From: JAUIEH01 sp964483375
GTDB lineage: Bacteria > Pseudomonadota > Alphaproteobacteria > Caulobacterales > Maricaulaceae
DNA length: 64,000 bases
Direction of reading: 5' to 3'
Assembly (NCBI GenBank): GCA_964483375.1
Contig: CAZABJ010000001.1
Coordinates: forward strand, 114,654 to 178,653
How positions within the stretch are numbered: position 1 is the stretch's first letter; every line of letters begins with the position of its first letter. This document shows, in pieces, positions 33,865 through 42,255 of this stretch. A program made the translations under genes and the position numbers. The notes under the pieces are model-generated. The model did no database searches, was not told the origin of the DNA, and saw only the letters and a program-made list of their open reading frames with translations.

Positions 33865-34809
33865 TCAGGTCTTCCGGGTGGTGTTGATGGCGTTGGCGCG
33901 CGCGGCGGGAGCGCCGTCGCCCGCCAGGTCGTTGCGCGTCTGGTTGAGCCGCGCCGCGCCGTCGACCTCAGCGTTGACGAGGTTGACCAAGCCATGTGCC
34001 CCTGGCGATTGGGCCACGAGATAGCGCAACGACAAACGCACCCTGTCTCCTGCGCTGGGCTGGGTGCCGTGCAGCGTGAAGGGGTGCCAGAGCCCGACAA
34101 AGCCTGCCGGCCCGGTGAGTTTCACCTCTTGGGCCGTCATGCTGCGTCCCGCGCCGTCGCCATAGCGCCAGAGCCGGGCGGCTTTGTCTGTGCACGCAAG
34201 GTCGTGTGGGAGCTTGGTGGCCCCGAACCGATGGCTGCCCTCAAGCAGGTGCAGGGGCGCGTCGCGTTCCCCGACTTCGTCCAAATAGACGTAGAGCGTG
34301 ACGAAATCCGCCGCACGGTCCGGCCAGTCAATGATGTCTTGGTGATAGTCGATGCCGTAGAAATAGGTGACGTCCCGAAACTCAGGCCGCACATAGGCGC
34401 CGAGATTGTTGACGGCGTTCCCCAAGAGCCGCTCGCGCACCCATCCGGGCAAATCATGTTCGGGAAAACCACAGACGAATTTCCGGTCTAGCACCACGTA
34501 GTCTTCGCCGAGCGCCGCCGTCAGCGCGCCGGTGACAGCGGAATTGCGCTCGATGAAGGCGAGGCGGTCCTGAAAACGGTCCGCCAGGTTGCGGCCGGGC
34601 CGCGGATTGACCCCGCGATGCTGCGGGTCGGCGTCGAATTCGGTTTCGCTGAGAAACAGGGTCTCGTCGAACGTCCGGGTCGCGGCGGCCTCCGCCAAAA
34701 TGGCGCGGCAAGCCTCGGCATCGACGACCGCGCCCAGCGGCGCATAGCCGAGGTCGCGAAATCGGTGTTCGAAATCGTCGCTCGGGAAAATGGCCGCAGT
34801 CTGGCGCAT
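33865..34809 (-). CDS. Phytanoyl-CoA dioxygenase (PhyH) family protein
   Basis: A 314-residue Fe(II)/2-oxoglutarate dioxygenase. The iron triad is visible as HxD in YHQDIIDWPD and the distal histidine in HPFTLHGTQPSAGDRVRLSL, where the arginine after it binds 2-oxoglutarate. Family members hydroxylate many small molecules, and the substrate is unknown here. It begins eight bases after the stop of the TylF-like methyltransferase on the same strand, so the two are one operon. The pairing suggests hydroxylation plus O-methylation of one substrate, perhaps a surface glycan. Confidence 0.85.
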   Translation of the reverse strand: MRQTAAIFPSDDFEHRFRDLGYAPLGAVVDAEACRAILAEAAATRTFDETLFLSETEFDADPQHRGVNPRPGRNLADRFQDRLAFIERNSAVTGALTAALGEDYVVLDRKFVCGFPEHDLPGWVRERLLGNAVNNLGAYVRPEFRDVTYFYGIDYHQDIIDWPDRAADFVTLYVYLDEVGERDAPLHLLEGSHRFGATKLPHDLACTDKAARLWRYGDGAGRSMTAQEVKLTGPAGFVGLWHPFTLHGTQPSAGDRVRLSLRYLVAQSPGAHGLVNLVNAEVDGAARLNQTRNDLAGDGAPAARANAINTTRKT

Positions 34810-34817
34810 CGTCGGTC

Positions 34818-35576
34818 TCAGTCCAGAATGATGTAGGAGATGTTCGGGGCGTAATCGAACCGGCGCAGCGTGTGGGCGCGGGTTCCAAGAACCTCTTTGT
34901 ACGCGCGCGTCTCACCGGGAAAATTCGGGTCGACAAGTTCGTCGAAGCCGATCACCGCGCCTTTGGTGGCGTGGGCGAGCACCAGCTCCAAGCAGTCCTT
35001 GGTCGGCTTGTAGATGTCCATGTCGAAATACGCGAAGGCGACGATGGTTTCGGGCCGCTCTTCCAAGAGGCGCGGGAGCGTCTGGGACGCGTCGCCCGCA
35101 ATCAGCTCGTACTTCTTGACGTGGGAGATAGGGCTGAGCCGCTCATGCGCGGTCATCACGGCGTTGAGATGAGAAGGCGCATCCGCGGTAACGCCATAAG
35201 CGCCCTCCCGCGCCGCCGCCGCCGCGCCGTCGGCCTCGCTCACGCCCGCCAAGCCTTCGAAGGTGTCGAAGCCATAGAGGATGCGGCGGTAATTGTAGGG
35301 CTCGAACATGCCCCGGAGCGTCGCCATCAAGGCCATGGTCTGGCCCCAGCGGCAGCCGAACTCCATCGCGACGCCATGGAGCGGCACGATCATCCGATAG
35401 AGCTCGCTGAGAGCGAGAAGGCGGGTGAAGGCCTGTCGCGGGATATACGTCCCGAGGTTCTCAAGCAGCTCCTTGTCCGGAAGCGGACTTGCACGCAGCA
35501 AGTCGCGCAAAGCGGCGCGCGCATCGGCGTCTTCGCTCGTGCGGCGGCTGTCGTCTATGAGGATGGCGTCGGACAT
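34818..35576 (-). CDS. TylF/macrocin-type O-methyltransferase
   Basis: A 252-residue SAM-dependent methyltransferase of the TylF family. Diagnostic stretches are MEFGCRWGQTMALMATLRG, LYGFDTFEGL and FAYFDMDIYKPTKDCLE, the last containing the metal-binding acidic residues. The start at 35576 (MSDAILIDDSRRT) has GGAGG upstream; ten in-frame residues further upstream are less likely. TylF relatives methylate sugar hydroxyls, and similar proteins in databases are often misnamed as carnitine CoA-transferases. It is upstream of, and probably co-transcribed with, the PhyH-family gene. A near-match to the CtrA box lies 47-61 bases before the start. Confidence 0.82.
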   Translation of the reverse strand: MSDAILIDDSRRTSEDADARAALRDLLRASPLPDKELLENLGTYIPRQAFTRLLALSELYRMIVPLHGVAMEFGCRWGQTMALMATLRGMFEPYNYRRILYGFDTFEGLAGVSEADGAAAAAREGAYGVTADAPSHLNAVMTAHERLSPISHVKKYELIAGDASQTLPRLLEERPETIVAFAYFDMDIYKPTKDCLELVLAHATKGAVIGFDELVDPNFPGETRAYKEVLGTRAHTLRRFDYAPNISYIILD

Positions 35577-35622
35577 GGGCGGCGGCCTCCAAAAACACGC
35601 CGCCACCCCGCCCCGCGTCGGG

Positions 35623-35637
35623 TTAAGAGCCCGTTAG
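35623..35637 (-). promoter_or_regulatory. Near-consensus CtrA-type box upstream of the TylF/PhyH operon
   Basis: Read on the minus strand the site is CTAA-N7-TTAAC, one mismatch from TTAA-N7-TTAAC. It lies about 50 bases upstream of the TylF-like start, just after the nitronate monooxygenase stop. Regulation by CtrA is inferred. Confidence 0.3.
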
Positions 35638-35643
35638 CAACCC

Positions 35644-36603
35644 TTACTCCGCCGCCGCGGAGCTTGCCGCGAGACCCAAGCTCTGTCGCGCCTCCCGATA
35701 TTCGGAGACCAGCCGCGCCACATAATCGCCGGTGGCGGGGGCTTCTTTGATGGCCCCGATGCCTTGGCCGCAGCCCCAAATGTCTTTCCAAGCTTTGGCG
35801 TCGGTGTTGCCGCCCGAGCCGAAGTTCATCTTTGACGGGTCGCTTTCGGGGAGATTGTCGGGGTCGAGCCCCGCGGACACGATTGAGGGACGCAAATAGT
35901 TGCCATGCACGCCTGTGAACAGGTTCGTGTAGACGATATCGTCCGCGTCGCCCTCAACGATGGCTTGCTTGTAGGCGTCTGAGGCGTTGGCTTCTTGGGT
36001 GGCGATGAACGGCGAGCCGATATAGGCGAGGTCCGCGCCCATGGCTTGAGCGGCGAGAACCGCGCCGCCGGTGGCGATGGAGCCTGACAGCAAGAGGGGG
36101 CCGTCAAACCACGCGCGGATGTCTTGGATGAGTGCGAAGGGCGAGATCATGCCGGCATGGCCGCCTGCGCCGGTCGCCACGGCGATCAGCCCGTCTGCGC
36201 CTTTCTCGATGGCCTTATGCGCAAAGGTGTTGTTGATGATGTCGTGCAGCACGATCCCGCCATAGGAGTGGATCGCGTCATAGACTTCTTTGCGCGCGCC
36301 GAGCGACGTGATGATGATCGGCACCTTGTATTTGACGCACAACGCCATGTCGTGATCGAGCCGGTCATTGGACCGATGGACGATTTGATTGACCGCAAAC
36401 GGCGCGACGCCGGGTTTGGCGGTCTCCTCCGTCATCTCCGCCAGCCACTCGTCCAAGCGCTCAGCGGGCCTGGCGTTTAGCGCGGGGAAAGATCCCACGA
36501 TGCCGGCGCGGCATTGCGCAAGCGCAAGCGCCGGGTTGGAAACGATGAACAAGGGCGCGCCGACGACGGGCACGGACAGATTCTGCAAAATCGGCGGCAG
36601 CAT
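35644..36603 (-). CDS. Nitronate monooxygenase (2-nitropropane dioxygenase family)
   Basis: A 319-residue FMN-dependent TIM-barrel enzyme that oxidises alkyl nitronates. The N-terminus (LSVPVVGAPLFIVSNPALALA) and the phosphate-binding GAGGHAG block (about residue 145) are typical. LLSGSIATGGAVLAAQAMGADLAYIGSPF forms the second FMN-binding region, and the catalytic base candidate is a His in VATGAGGHAG. This is the class common in proteobacteria, about 320 residues long. AGAGGA precedes the ATG. The promoter region contains a NemR-type palindrome, suggesting induction by reactive electrophiles. No TetR gene is adjacent. Confidence 0.9.
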   Translation of the reverse strand: MLPPILQNLSVPVVGAPLFIVSNPALALAQCRAGIVGSFPALNARPAERLDEWLAEMTEETAKPGVAPFAVNQIVHRSNDRLDHDMALCVKYKVPIIITSLGARKEVYDAIHSYGGIVLHDIINNTFAHKAIEKGADGLIAVATGAGGHAGMISPFALIQDIRAWFDGPLLLSGSIATGGAVLAAQAMGADLAYIGSPFIATQEANASDAYKQAIVEGDADDIVYTNLFTGVHGNYLRPSIVSAGLDPDNLPESDPSKMNFGSGGNTDAKAWKDIWGCGQGIGAIKEAPATGDYVARLVSEYREARQSLGLAASSAAAE

Positions 36604-36645
36604 GGGGATTCCTCTAACGAATATTCTTATCCGGTTGATACTAAT

Positions 36646-36663
36646 CTAGACCAATCGGTCTAG
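36646..36663. promoter_or_regulatory. NemR-type palindrome upstream of nitronate monooxygenase
   Basis: A perfect 7+4+7 inverted repeat CTAGACC-AATC-GGTCTAG contains the E. coli NemR box TAGACC-N4-GGTCTA. It is 43-60 bases upstream of the start and overlaps a possible minus-strand promoter (TTGGTC, 17 bases, GATAAG). It may be bound by a TetR-family repressor encoded elsewhere. Confidence 0.6.
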
Positions 36664-36754
36664 TCCAGTAGCGCTTCGCTGCTTGATCCCGGCGCCTTGC
36701 GTGGGTCATGTGCGGCGGTCCCGTGCGGTCGGGACGATTGGGGACGAAATCGTC

Positions 36755-38578
36755 ATGTCAGAGATAAATCCGCCGGCCGCGTCGACCCGGGTGGGCGGCT
36801 ACGACCTCGCGCGCGCGCTCGCGATCATCGGCATGGTGATGATCAATTTTCCCATCTATCTCACGACGCTCGGGCCGGATGCTCCCGGGTCGCTTGGAGT
36901 TTGGCTCGCCAATCTTCACGGCGGCCGCGCCGCGGCCCTGTTCGTGACCATCGCGGGTGCAGGCATCGGCTTCATGGCGCGCGGGGCCAACCTCTGGGCC
37001 GTGCGTCGAGTGCTCTTGCTCCGGTCCATATTTTTGCTGATCGCCGGCGCGCTGCTCATCCAGGTCTGGCGCATAGACATCTTGCACTTTTATGGGTTTT
37101 ATTTGCTCATCGCGGCGGTATTTTTCGTCTCCTTGCCGCGCTGGGCCCTTTTGCCTTTGCTCGTCGTCGTCGGCGGGTTTTCGATCGCGCTGCATGCGGG
37201 GGCCTTCGCCGCCTGGGGCCTCAGCGTGGACCACCCCGATTATGGTCACTGGACGGCGGCCGGCATTGCGACGGACGCGCTCATCAGCGGCGTGCACCCT
37301 GTGTTCCCGTGGATCACTTACATTTTGCTGGGCATGTGGCTGTCGGGGCTAGACCTGACCGACAGGGGGACGCGCGGCCGCGTGATCGTGGTCTCCGCAG
37401 CGTTGGCGTTCGGCGCGCCGCTTGTCTCGACGGCCCTCGAGGTCGTGGCGCTCGCCGGTTATGCGCCGGATGCGGTGTTGAATTACCTCGGCGTCGGGTA
37501 TGTGCCATCGCCATTCTACCTGCTGGGCGCTTGGGGGTCGTCGGTGTTGGTCATCGCGGCCGCCCAGGCGGTCTTTGCGCGGTTCAGCCACAGCCTCCCG
37601 GTCAAAGCGTTCGTCTCCATGGGACGGTTGGCGCTGACCCTCTACCTTGCCCACGCCCTGCTGGCGGTTGTCATGCCCCAGCATTTTTTCGGCTTCGGGA
37701 ACCTCTCCCTCGCCGCAACGGTCGCTTATGGGTTCGCGTTCTGCACGGTCGGCTTGGTCTTCGCTGCGGTGTGGCGGACGCGCTTTGAACTGGGACCGGT
37801 GGAGATGCTGATGCGCCGCATCGCCGGGCGTACGCCGCGTCGTGCCGCGCCCGTTCCGCCGCGACAAATCTCCGCCCCGGCTCGCTGGGCCTGGGTTGCG
37901 GTGTCGCTCATGGCTGTCGGGCTGGTCGGATTGCAGGCGGTGGGTCCGTTCGGGCGGCTGGGCTGCGGGGAGCCGCAGCGCCTTGAGGCGAGCGCGACCT
38001 CCGCTTTGTCCCTGACTTGTCCGCGTCAAAGCTTCGCTGTGGCGGTGAACGAACGGGCTGATGTGACGCTGCAAACCCGCTCCGGACACGACCTCTATCT
38101 TGAGGTCTATCTCGACGATGAACTGGTCGCTCAGAACGATGACGGCGGACCGGGCCTCAACCCGATGCTCACCGAGACGCTGGAGCCGGGGCTGTATCAA
38201 GCGCTCATCCGACCCTATGAGGACGCCGTGGGCGGGTTCGTTCTCCTGCGTGAAGACGCCCCGCCAAGCCGGCGCGAGCTTGAAGCCGGCGAGATGTGCA
38301 CCAATCAGTGCCCCTATGCAGGGGATGGGGAGTGCGATGACGGCGGTCCGAACGCGCTCTACTCGCTTTGCCCGCTTGGGTCGGATTGCGATGATTGCGG
38401 CGTGCGCAGCGCGTCCGACTATCAGTCGCTGATCGGGGATGACGGGCTGATGTGCACGAATGGCTGCGGCTCGTCGAATGATGGGGAATGCGATGATGGC
38501 GGCCCGGATTCTCTGTATGCGATCTGCACATTGGGGACGGATTGCGCCGATTGCGGCCCGCGTCGACCGCCCCAGTGA
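36755..38578 (+). CDS. DUF418-type membrane protein fused to C-terminal Cys-rich repeats
   Basis: A 607-residue protein. Residues about 15-385 form a multi-spanning membrane domain (about ten helices) of the YeiB/DUF418 kind, with a typical DLARALAIIGMVMINF start and FVSMGRLALTLYLAH near its end. A further helix at about 395-415 leads to an extracytoplasmic tail. The tail has a pre-peptidase-like beta domain (about 430-500; YLEVYLDDELVAQNDDGGPG) and two Cys-rich repeats (about 512-550 and 565-602). Each repeat follows the pattern C-x3-C, DGECDDGGP, Y, C, G-x-DC-x-DC. Acidic Asp/Glu-rich Cys repeats like this bind calcium in other proteins. I know both parts separately, but their fusion is unusual. 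The start at 36755 is chosen because the DUF418 domain begins soon after. Confidence 0.75.
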   Translation: MSEINPPAASTRVGGYDLARALAIIGMVMINFPIYLTTLGPDAPGSLGVWLANLHGGRAAALFVTIAGAGIGFMARGANLWAVRRVLLLRSIFLLIAGALLIQVWRIDILHFYGFYLLIAAVFFVSLPRWALLPLLVVVGGFSIALHAGAFAAWGLSVDHPDYGHWTAAGIATDALISGVHPVFPWITYILLGMWLSGLDLTDRGTRGRVIVVSAALAFGAPLVSTALEVVALAGYAPDAVLNYLGVGYVPSPFYLLGAWGSSVLVIAAAQAVFARFSHSLPVKAFVSMGRLALTLYLAHALLAVVMPQHFFGFGNLSLAATVAYGFAFCTVGLVFAAVWRTRFELGPVEMLMRRIAGRTPRRAAPVPPRQISAPARWAWVAVSLMAVGLVGLQAVGPFGRLGCGEPQRLEASATSALSLTCPRQSFAVAVNERADVTLQTRSGHDLYLEVYLDDELVAQNDDGGPGLNPMLTETLEPGLYQALIRPYEDAVGGFVLLREDAPPSRRELEAGEMCTNQCPYAGDGECDDGGPNALYSLCPLGSDCDDCGVRSASDYQSLIGDDGLMCTNGCGSSNDGECDDGGPDSLYAICTLGTDCADCGPRRPPQ

Positions 38579-38707
38579 CGGCGTTCAGCGCAAAAAGGCG
38601 AAGCGAGCGGGAATCGCACCGCCTAACGCGCGCATGCCCTCGCACGGCGTGACGGCGTCGGCATAGAGTTTGCCAGCCTTTGGGGAGTCCAAAGCGACGG
38701 GGCAGGC

Positions 38708-38950
38708 ATGCAAAGCATCATTCATTTTTCGTTGGACGCCGTGTTTTTGGGCGTTGCGGCGGGATTGGCGACCGCGGCGTCCCTTCTCAGCGCGGCCGTT
38801 TTGTTTCTTCCCTGGCTTGCCGGCGTCTTTTTGTGCGCCGCCTGCGGTGTCGAAAGCTGGGTGGAGACGCTTGGCCTGGCCTTATCGCTCCCCTGGGCGG
38901 CGGCGATGCTGGGCGGCGCTCATACCGTGCTTCGACGCGCTGCGGCTTGA
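38708..38950 (+). CDS. Small membrane protein of unknown function
   Basis: An 80-residue, strongly hydrophobic protein with two or three membrane segments (about residues 8-30, 30-48 and 54-72). Two cysteines (CAACG) lie between them. A GGGGCAGG stretch lies just before the ATG. No family recognised. It starts a run of three small same-strand genes of unknown role (38708, 39008, 39424). Confidence 0.5.
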   Translation: MQSIIHFSLDAVFLGVAAGLATAASLLSAAVLFLPWLAGVFLCAACGVESWVETLGLALSLPWAAAMLGGAHTVLRRAAA

Positions 38951-39007
38951 TGGTCTGACCGAAGCGCTTCACGATTCGCGATAAGCACGCGAAAATAGGA
39001 GTGCGCA

Positions 39008-39322
39008 ATGACCGATCATTCCGACGCTGACACGGCGACTGTCCCTATTCAGGATGCGATCAATCGCAGCGCTGCGGACGCTTCGATTGCGGCGATGGTG
39101 CATCTGACGGCGCTTGAAAGCACGCTTGCGGCGCTCTTGGAGTTCGTGGCGCGGCGCGATGGTTTGACCGCCATCGACGCGGTGCGCGAGCGCGCCCTGC
39201 GCATCACTGAGACGGTCATTGCGCGGACGGAAAACGAAGTTCTGCGCGAGAACCGGGATCGCATCACGGCGCGGATCGACACCTTGGCTGAAGTGCCCGC
39301 CGCGCTCGCCCGCGCGAACTGA
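39008..39322 (+). CDS. Small helical protein of unknown function
   Basis: A 104-residue soluble protein, predicted almost entirely alpha-helical, with heptad-like hydrophobic spacing (ALESTLAALLEFVARRDG, AVRERALRITETVIARTENE). AGGAG lies seven bases before the ATG. No signal peptide, cysteines or family motif. It may be a small coiled-coil adaptor; this is a guess from composition. Confidence 0.6.
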   Translation: MTDHSDADTATVPIQDAINRSAADASIAAMVHLTALESTLAALLEFVARRDGLTAIDAVRERALRITETVIARTENEVLRENRDRITARIDTLAEVPAALARAN

Positions 39323-39423
39323 CCCCCGCGCAGACCGGCGCTGCGTCGACCGCCCCTTCGTCATTGCGCTTGCGCTCAAGCCGGCGGCTTGCTCATCTGC
39401 GCGCATCAGCGATGGGGGCGGGC

Positions 39424-39855
39424 ATGCGCAAACTTTTGTTGTTCGGTGCGCCGCCTTTGGCGCTCGCCGCGGGGCTCTTCATCGTCGCGCTGATTTTTGC
39501 GCAGCGCGACCGGGTGACGCCGGCCGCAGCGTCGCTGATGGACAGCGTCGTCGAGGCTCTGGTCGCCGATGACGCCGATGCGCTTTACGCCTTGCTCGAC
39601 GCCTCTCAACAGCTGCCGCCGATCCGCCCGGCGATCGACCATCTCTTGGACGAAACGCCCGATGGCGCGGTGGTCGAATTCACCCGCACGGACGCGGCCG
39701 CAGCGGACGAAGACGGCGAACGCCGCATCCAAGTCACGCGCCGTTATCGCTTTGAGGGCGGTCGGGTGTGGATTGTGTTCGACATGGTCGAGGACGACGC
39801 CGGCGCGCGCCTTTTGGGTCTGGCGGTCCTCCATGTCGAGCCGGGGAGACTGTGA
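39424..39855 (+). CDS. Small membrane-anchored protein of unknown function
   Basis: A 143-residue protein with one N-terminal membrane anchor or uncleaved signal (KLLLFGAPPLALAAGLFIVALIFAQ, split here only for description) and a soluble domain of about 115 residues. The soluble domain resembles small NTF2-like folds in pattern (VADDADALYALLDASQQLPP, then VEFTRTD and RRYRFEGGRVWIVFDMVED). The start at 39424 has a G-rich ribosome site, and an ATG at 39412 is also possible. It converges on ubiD. Confidence 0.6.
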   Translation: MRKLLLFGAPPLALAAGLFIVALIFAQRDRVTPAAASLMDSVVEALVADDADALYALLDASQQLPPIRPAIDHLLDETPDGAVVEFTRTDAAAADEDGERRIQVTRRYRFEGGRVWIVFDMVEDDAGARLLGLAVLHVEPGRL

Positions 39856-39898
39856 GAGCGGTCCCTTGTCCGGACGTACAGACGCTTCGGTGGGGGCC

Positions 39899-41404
39899 CT
39901 AGTCCTGCAGCCCCAAATCCGCCCACATGGCGTCGACGCGGTCGATGACGGCCTTGTCCATGCCCAATAGCCGGCCCCATTCGCGGTCGGATTCACCGGG
40001 CCATTTGTTGGTCGCGTCCAGTCCGATCTTCCCGCCCAGGCCGGAAACCGGGGAGGCGAAGTCCAGATAGTCGATGGGCGTATTCTCAATGACGGTGATG
40101 TCCCGGGCGGGGTCCATGCGGGTGGAGACCGCCCACATCACGTCCTTCCAGTCCCGCGCGTTCACGTCGTCATCAAGCACGATCAGCCATTTCGTGTACA
40201 TGAACTGACGCAAGTAAGACCACGCGCCCATCATCACGCGCTTGGCGTGCCCGGCATAGGCCTTCTTCATGGTGATGACGGCGATGCGGTAGGAACAGGC
40301 TTCAGGCGGCAGCCAGAAATCGACAATTTCGGGGAATTGCTGCTGAACGAGCGGGATGAACACCTCGTTGAGCGCTTCGCCCAGCACCGAGGGCTCGTCC
40401 GGGGGGCGGCCGGTGAACGTGGTCAGGTAAATCGGGTCCCGCCGCATGGTGATGGCGGAGATTTCGAACACCGGAAATTTTTCGACCTGATTGTAATAGC
40501 CGGTGTGGTCCCCATAGGGGCCTTCATCACCATAGTCGTCCAATAGGACATGGCCTTCGAGCACGATTTCGGCTTCTGCGGGCACTTTCAGCGGCACGGT
40601 TTTGCAGTCGACCAGCTCAGCCTTTTTTCCACGCAGAATGCCGGCGAATTGATACTCCGACAGCGTGTCGGGCACGGGGGTGACCGCAGCGAGGATGGTG
40701 CCGGGATCCGCGCCGAGGACGGCGGCGGCGGGCAGCGGTTCGGGACGCTCGTTTTTCCAACGCTGATAATGTTGGGCGCCGCCGCGATGCTTCAGCCAGC
40801 GCATCAGCGTGCGCCGCTTATCAAGCTGCTGCATGCGGTAGATGCCGAGATTGAAGTCGTCTTCGCGCTTGTCCGACGGGCCCTTGGTGACGACCAGGGG
40901 CCAGGTGATGAGCGGCGCGGGCTCGCCGGGCCAGCAGCCCTGGATCGGCAGGCGATCGAGATCGATGTCGGACCCTTGCAGCACCACGTCCTGGCAGGGC
41001 GCGTTCCGGGTCGAGCCCGGACGCATCGCCATGACGGTGCGCGCCAGAGGCACCAAGTCGAGCGCGTCTTTGAGCCCGCGCGGCGGTTCGGGTTGGCGAA
41101 GAAACGCCAACAGCTCGCCCACTTCGCGCAAATCGCTCGCGCTGCGGCGTTCTTTGTCGCCCATCGTCACCGCCCGAGCGACCCGCTCGACGGTCCCGAA
41201 CAGGTTGACCAGCGCGGGCATTTCGCTGGCCCGTCCGTCGGCGTGGACGGGGTTTTCGAACAACACCGCCGGACCGCCCGAATGCAACAACCGAGTCTGA
41301 ATTTCCGTCATCTCCAAATGGGTGGAGACGGGCCGGGCCACGCGCTTCATCGCGCCGTCGGTCTCAAGCCGGTTCAGAAATTCACGCAGAGATTTGTAAG
41401 CCAT
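39899..41404 (-). CDS. ubiD: UbiD family 4-hydroxy-3-polyprenylbenzoate decarboxylase
   Basis: A 501-residue prenylated-FMN-dependent decarboxylase of ubiquinone synthesis. It matches the full UbiD length and motifs: [20 protein letters not shown] at the start, [36 protein letters not shown], and the C-terminal [25 protein letters not shown] block (here [20 protein letters not shown]). UbiD needs UbiX-made prenyl-FMN; ubiX is not in the window. ubiA lies 8 kb away, so the ubiquinone genes are scattered. It is the last gene of a possible VOC-GNAT-ubiD run on the minus strand. Confidence 0.95.
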   Translation of the reverse strand: MAYKSLREFLNRLETDGAMKRVARPVSTHLEMTEIQTRLLHSGGPAVLFENPVHADGRASEMPALVNLFGTVERVARAVTMGDKERRSASDLREVGELLAFLRQPEPPRGLKDALDLVPLARTVMAMRPGSTRNAPCQDVVLQGSDIDLDRLPIQGCWPGEPAPLITWPLVVTKGPSDKREDDFNLGIYRMQQLDKRRTLMRWLKHRGGAQHYQRWKNERPEPLPAAAVLGADPGTILAAVTPVPDTLSEYQFAGILRGKKAELVDCKTVPLKVPAEAEIVLEGHVLLDDYGDEGPYGDHTGYYNQVEKFPVFEISAITMRRDPIYLTTFTGRPPDEPSVLGEALNEVFIPLVQQQFPEIVDFWLPPEACSYRIAVITMKKAYAGHAKRVMMGAWSYLRQFMYTKWLIVLDDDVNARDWKDVMWAVSTRMDPARDITVIENTPIDYLDFASPVSGLGGKIGLDATNKWPGESDREWGRLLGMDKAVIDRVDAMWADLGLQD

Positions 41405-41495
41405 CGCCCGTTTCGTTTGCTGGCCGAAAGTCGATTAAGAGCAGACCGCTCCGCGGGCGAGACTTAGGTCACCATGCGGCCGAAGCGAACGCCGA

Positions 41496-41780
41496 TCACG
41501 CTCGCACATCCCCCCACTCGGGATGCTTGTCGAACTGCGCCTTGGCGAAGGGGCAGAGCGGGAGAAGCTTGAGGCCGTCGACGCGCGCATCCTCCACCGC
41601 GCGCGCGACCAGAGCCTGGCCGACGCCTTGTCCGCGCAGGGCGTCGGGCACTTCGGTGTGGTCGAGAATGAGGCGGGTCTCCCCGGCGCGAGAATAGGTC
41701 AGCGCCGCCTCGTGACCTTCAGGCGCGCGATAGACATATCGCCCCTTGGTTTCACTGAGGGTCTCGCGCGCGATCTCCAT
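41496..41780 (-). CDS. GNAT-type N-acetyltransferase (YidJ/acetyltransf_CG-like)
   Basis: A 94-residue small acetyltransferase. It contains the acetyl-CoA-binding VPDALRGQGVGQALVARAVE motif and the short family end KLLPLCPFAKAQFDKHPEW, typical of the compact GNAT group. The start at 41780 is chosen because the family N-terminus begins there. It is separated from the upstream VOC gene by ten bases, so the two are co-transcribed. The acceptor is unknown. Confidence 0.85.
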   Translation of the reverse strand: MEIARETLSETKGRYVYRAPEGHEAALTYSRAGETRLILDHTEVPDALRGQGVGQALVARAVEDARVDGLKLLPLCPFAKAQFDKHPEWGDVRA

Positions 41781-41790
41781 GGGCTGATCC

Positions 41791-42123
41791 TTATGTTTTC
41801 GTCCACACCGCCAGCTCATTGCCGCAGGGGTCGACGAAGGTAAAGCGCCGGCCGCCGGGAAACTCCTCATGGGCGCTCACCTGACCGCCGGCGGTCTTGA
41901 TCGCGCGCTCCGCCCCGAGCAGGTCTTCAGCATAAAGAACGACCAGCGCGCCCTTGTCGCCCGCGGGCTCACGCCCGGGATTAAACCCGCCTGTGACGCC
42001 GGCGCCCAGAAAATCGACATACTTGTCGCCATAGTCGGTGAACGTCCAACCGAACGCTGCGCCGTAAAAGGTCTTCATCGCGGCCAAATCCGGCGCCGCG
42101 AGCTCTATCCAATCGATACGCAT
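41791..42123 (-). CDS. VOC family protein
   Basis: A 110-residue vicinal-oxygen-chelate domain: WIELAAPDLAAMKTFYGAAF at the N-terminus and RRFTFVDPCGNELAVWT at the end. The GYxD-like metal site is partly preserved by the Glu of NELAVW. A strong GAGGAGGG ribosome site fixes the start at 42123. Upstream of, and coupled with, the GNAT gene. Substrate unknown; such proteins often handle lactoylglutathione-like or antibiotic molecules. Confidence 0.87.
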   Translation of the reverse strand: MRIDWIELAAPDLAAMKTFYGAAFGWTFTDYGDKYVDFLGAGVTGGFNPGREPAGDKGALVVLYAEDLLGAERAIKTAGGQVSAHEEFPGGRRFTFVDPCGNELAVWTKT

Positions 42124-42255
42124 GTCGCCCTCCTCACTGCGGCGCGAACAATAGTGGAACAAATGGGGTTGTCCAGCCGCAGCGCACAAGATGTTCGCCC
42201 TCGCCGCGGCGACGCCTATTGTTCTGGCGATGGACATCCAAACCGAGGCCTGGCG

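Noticed and set aside
34845..34865. A second tRNA T-loop-like sequence (CGGTTCGATTACG on the minus strand)
   Set aside because: It is within the TylF-like coding sequence and no cloverleaf forms around it.
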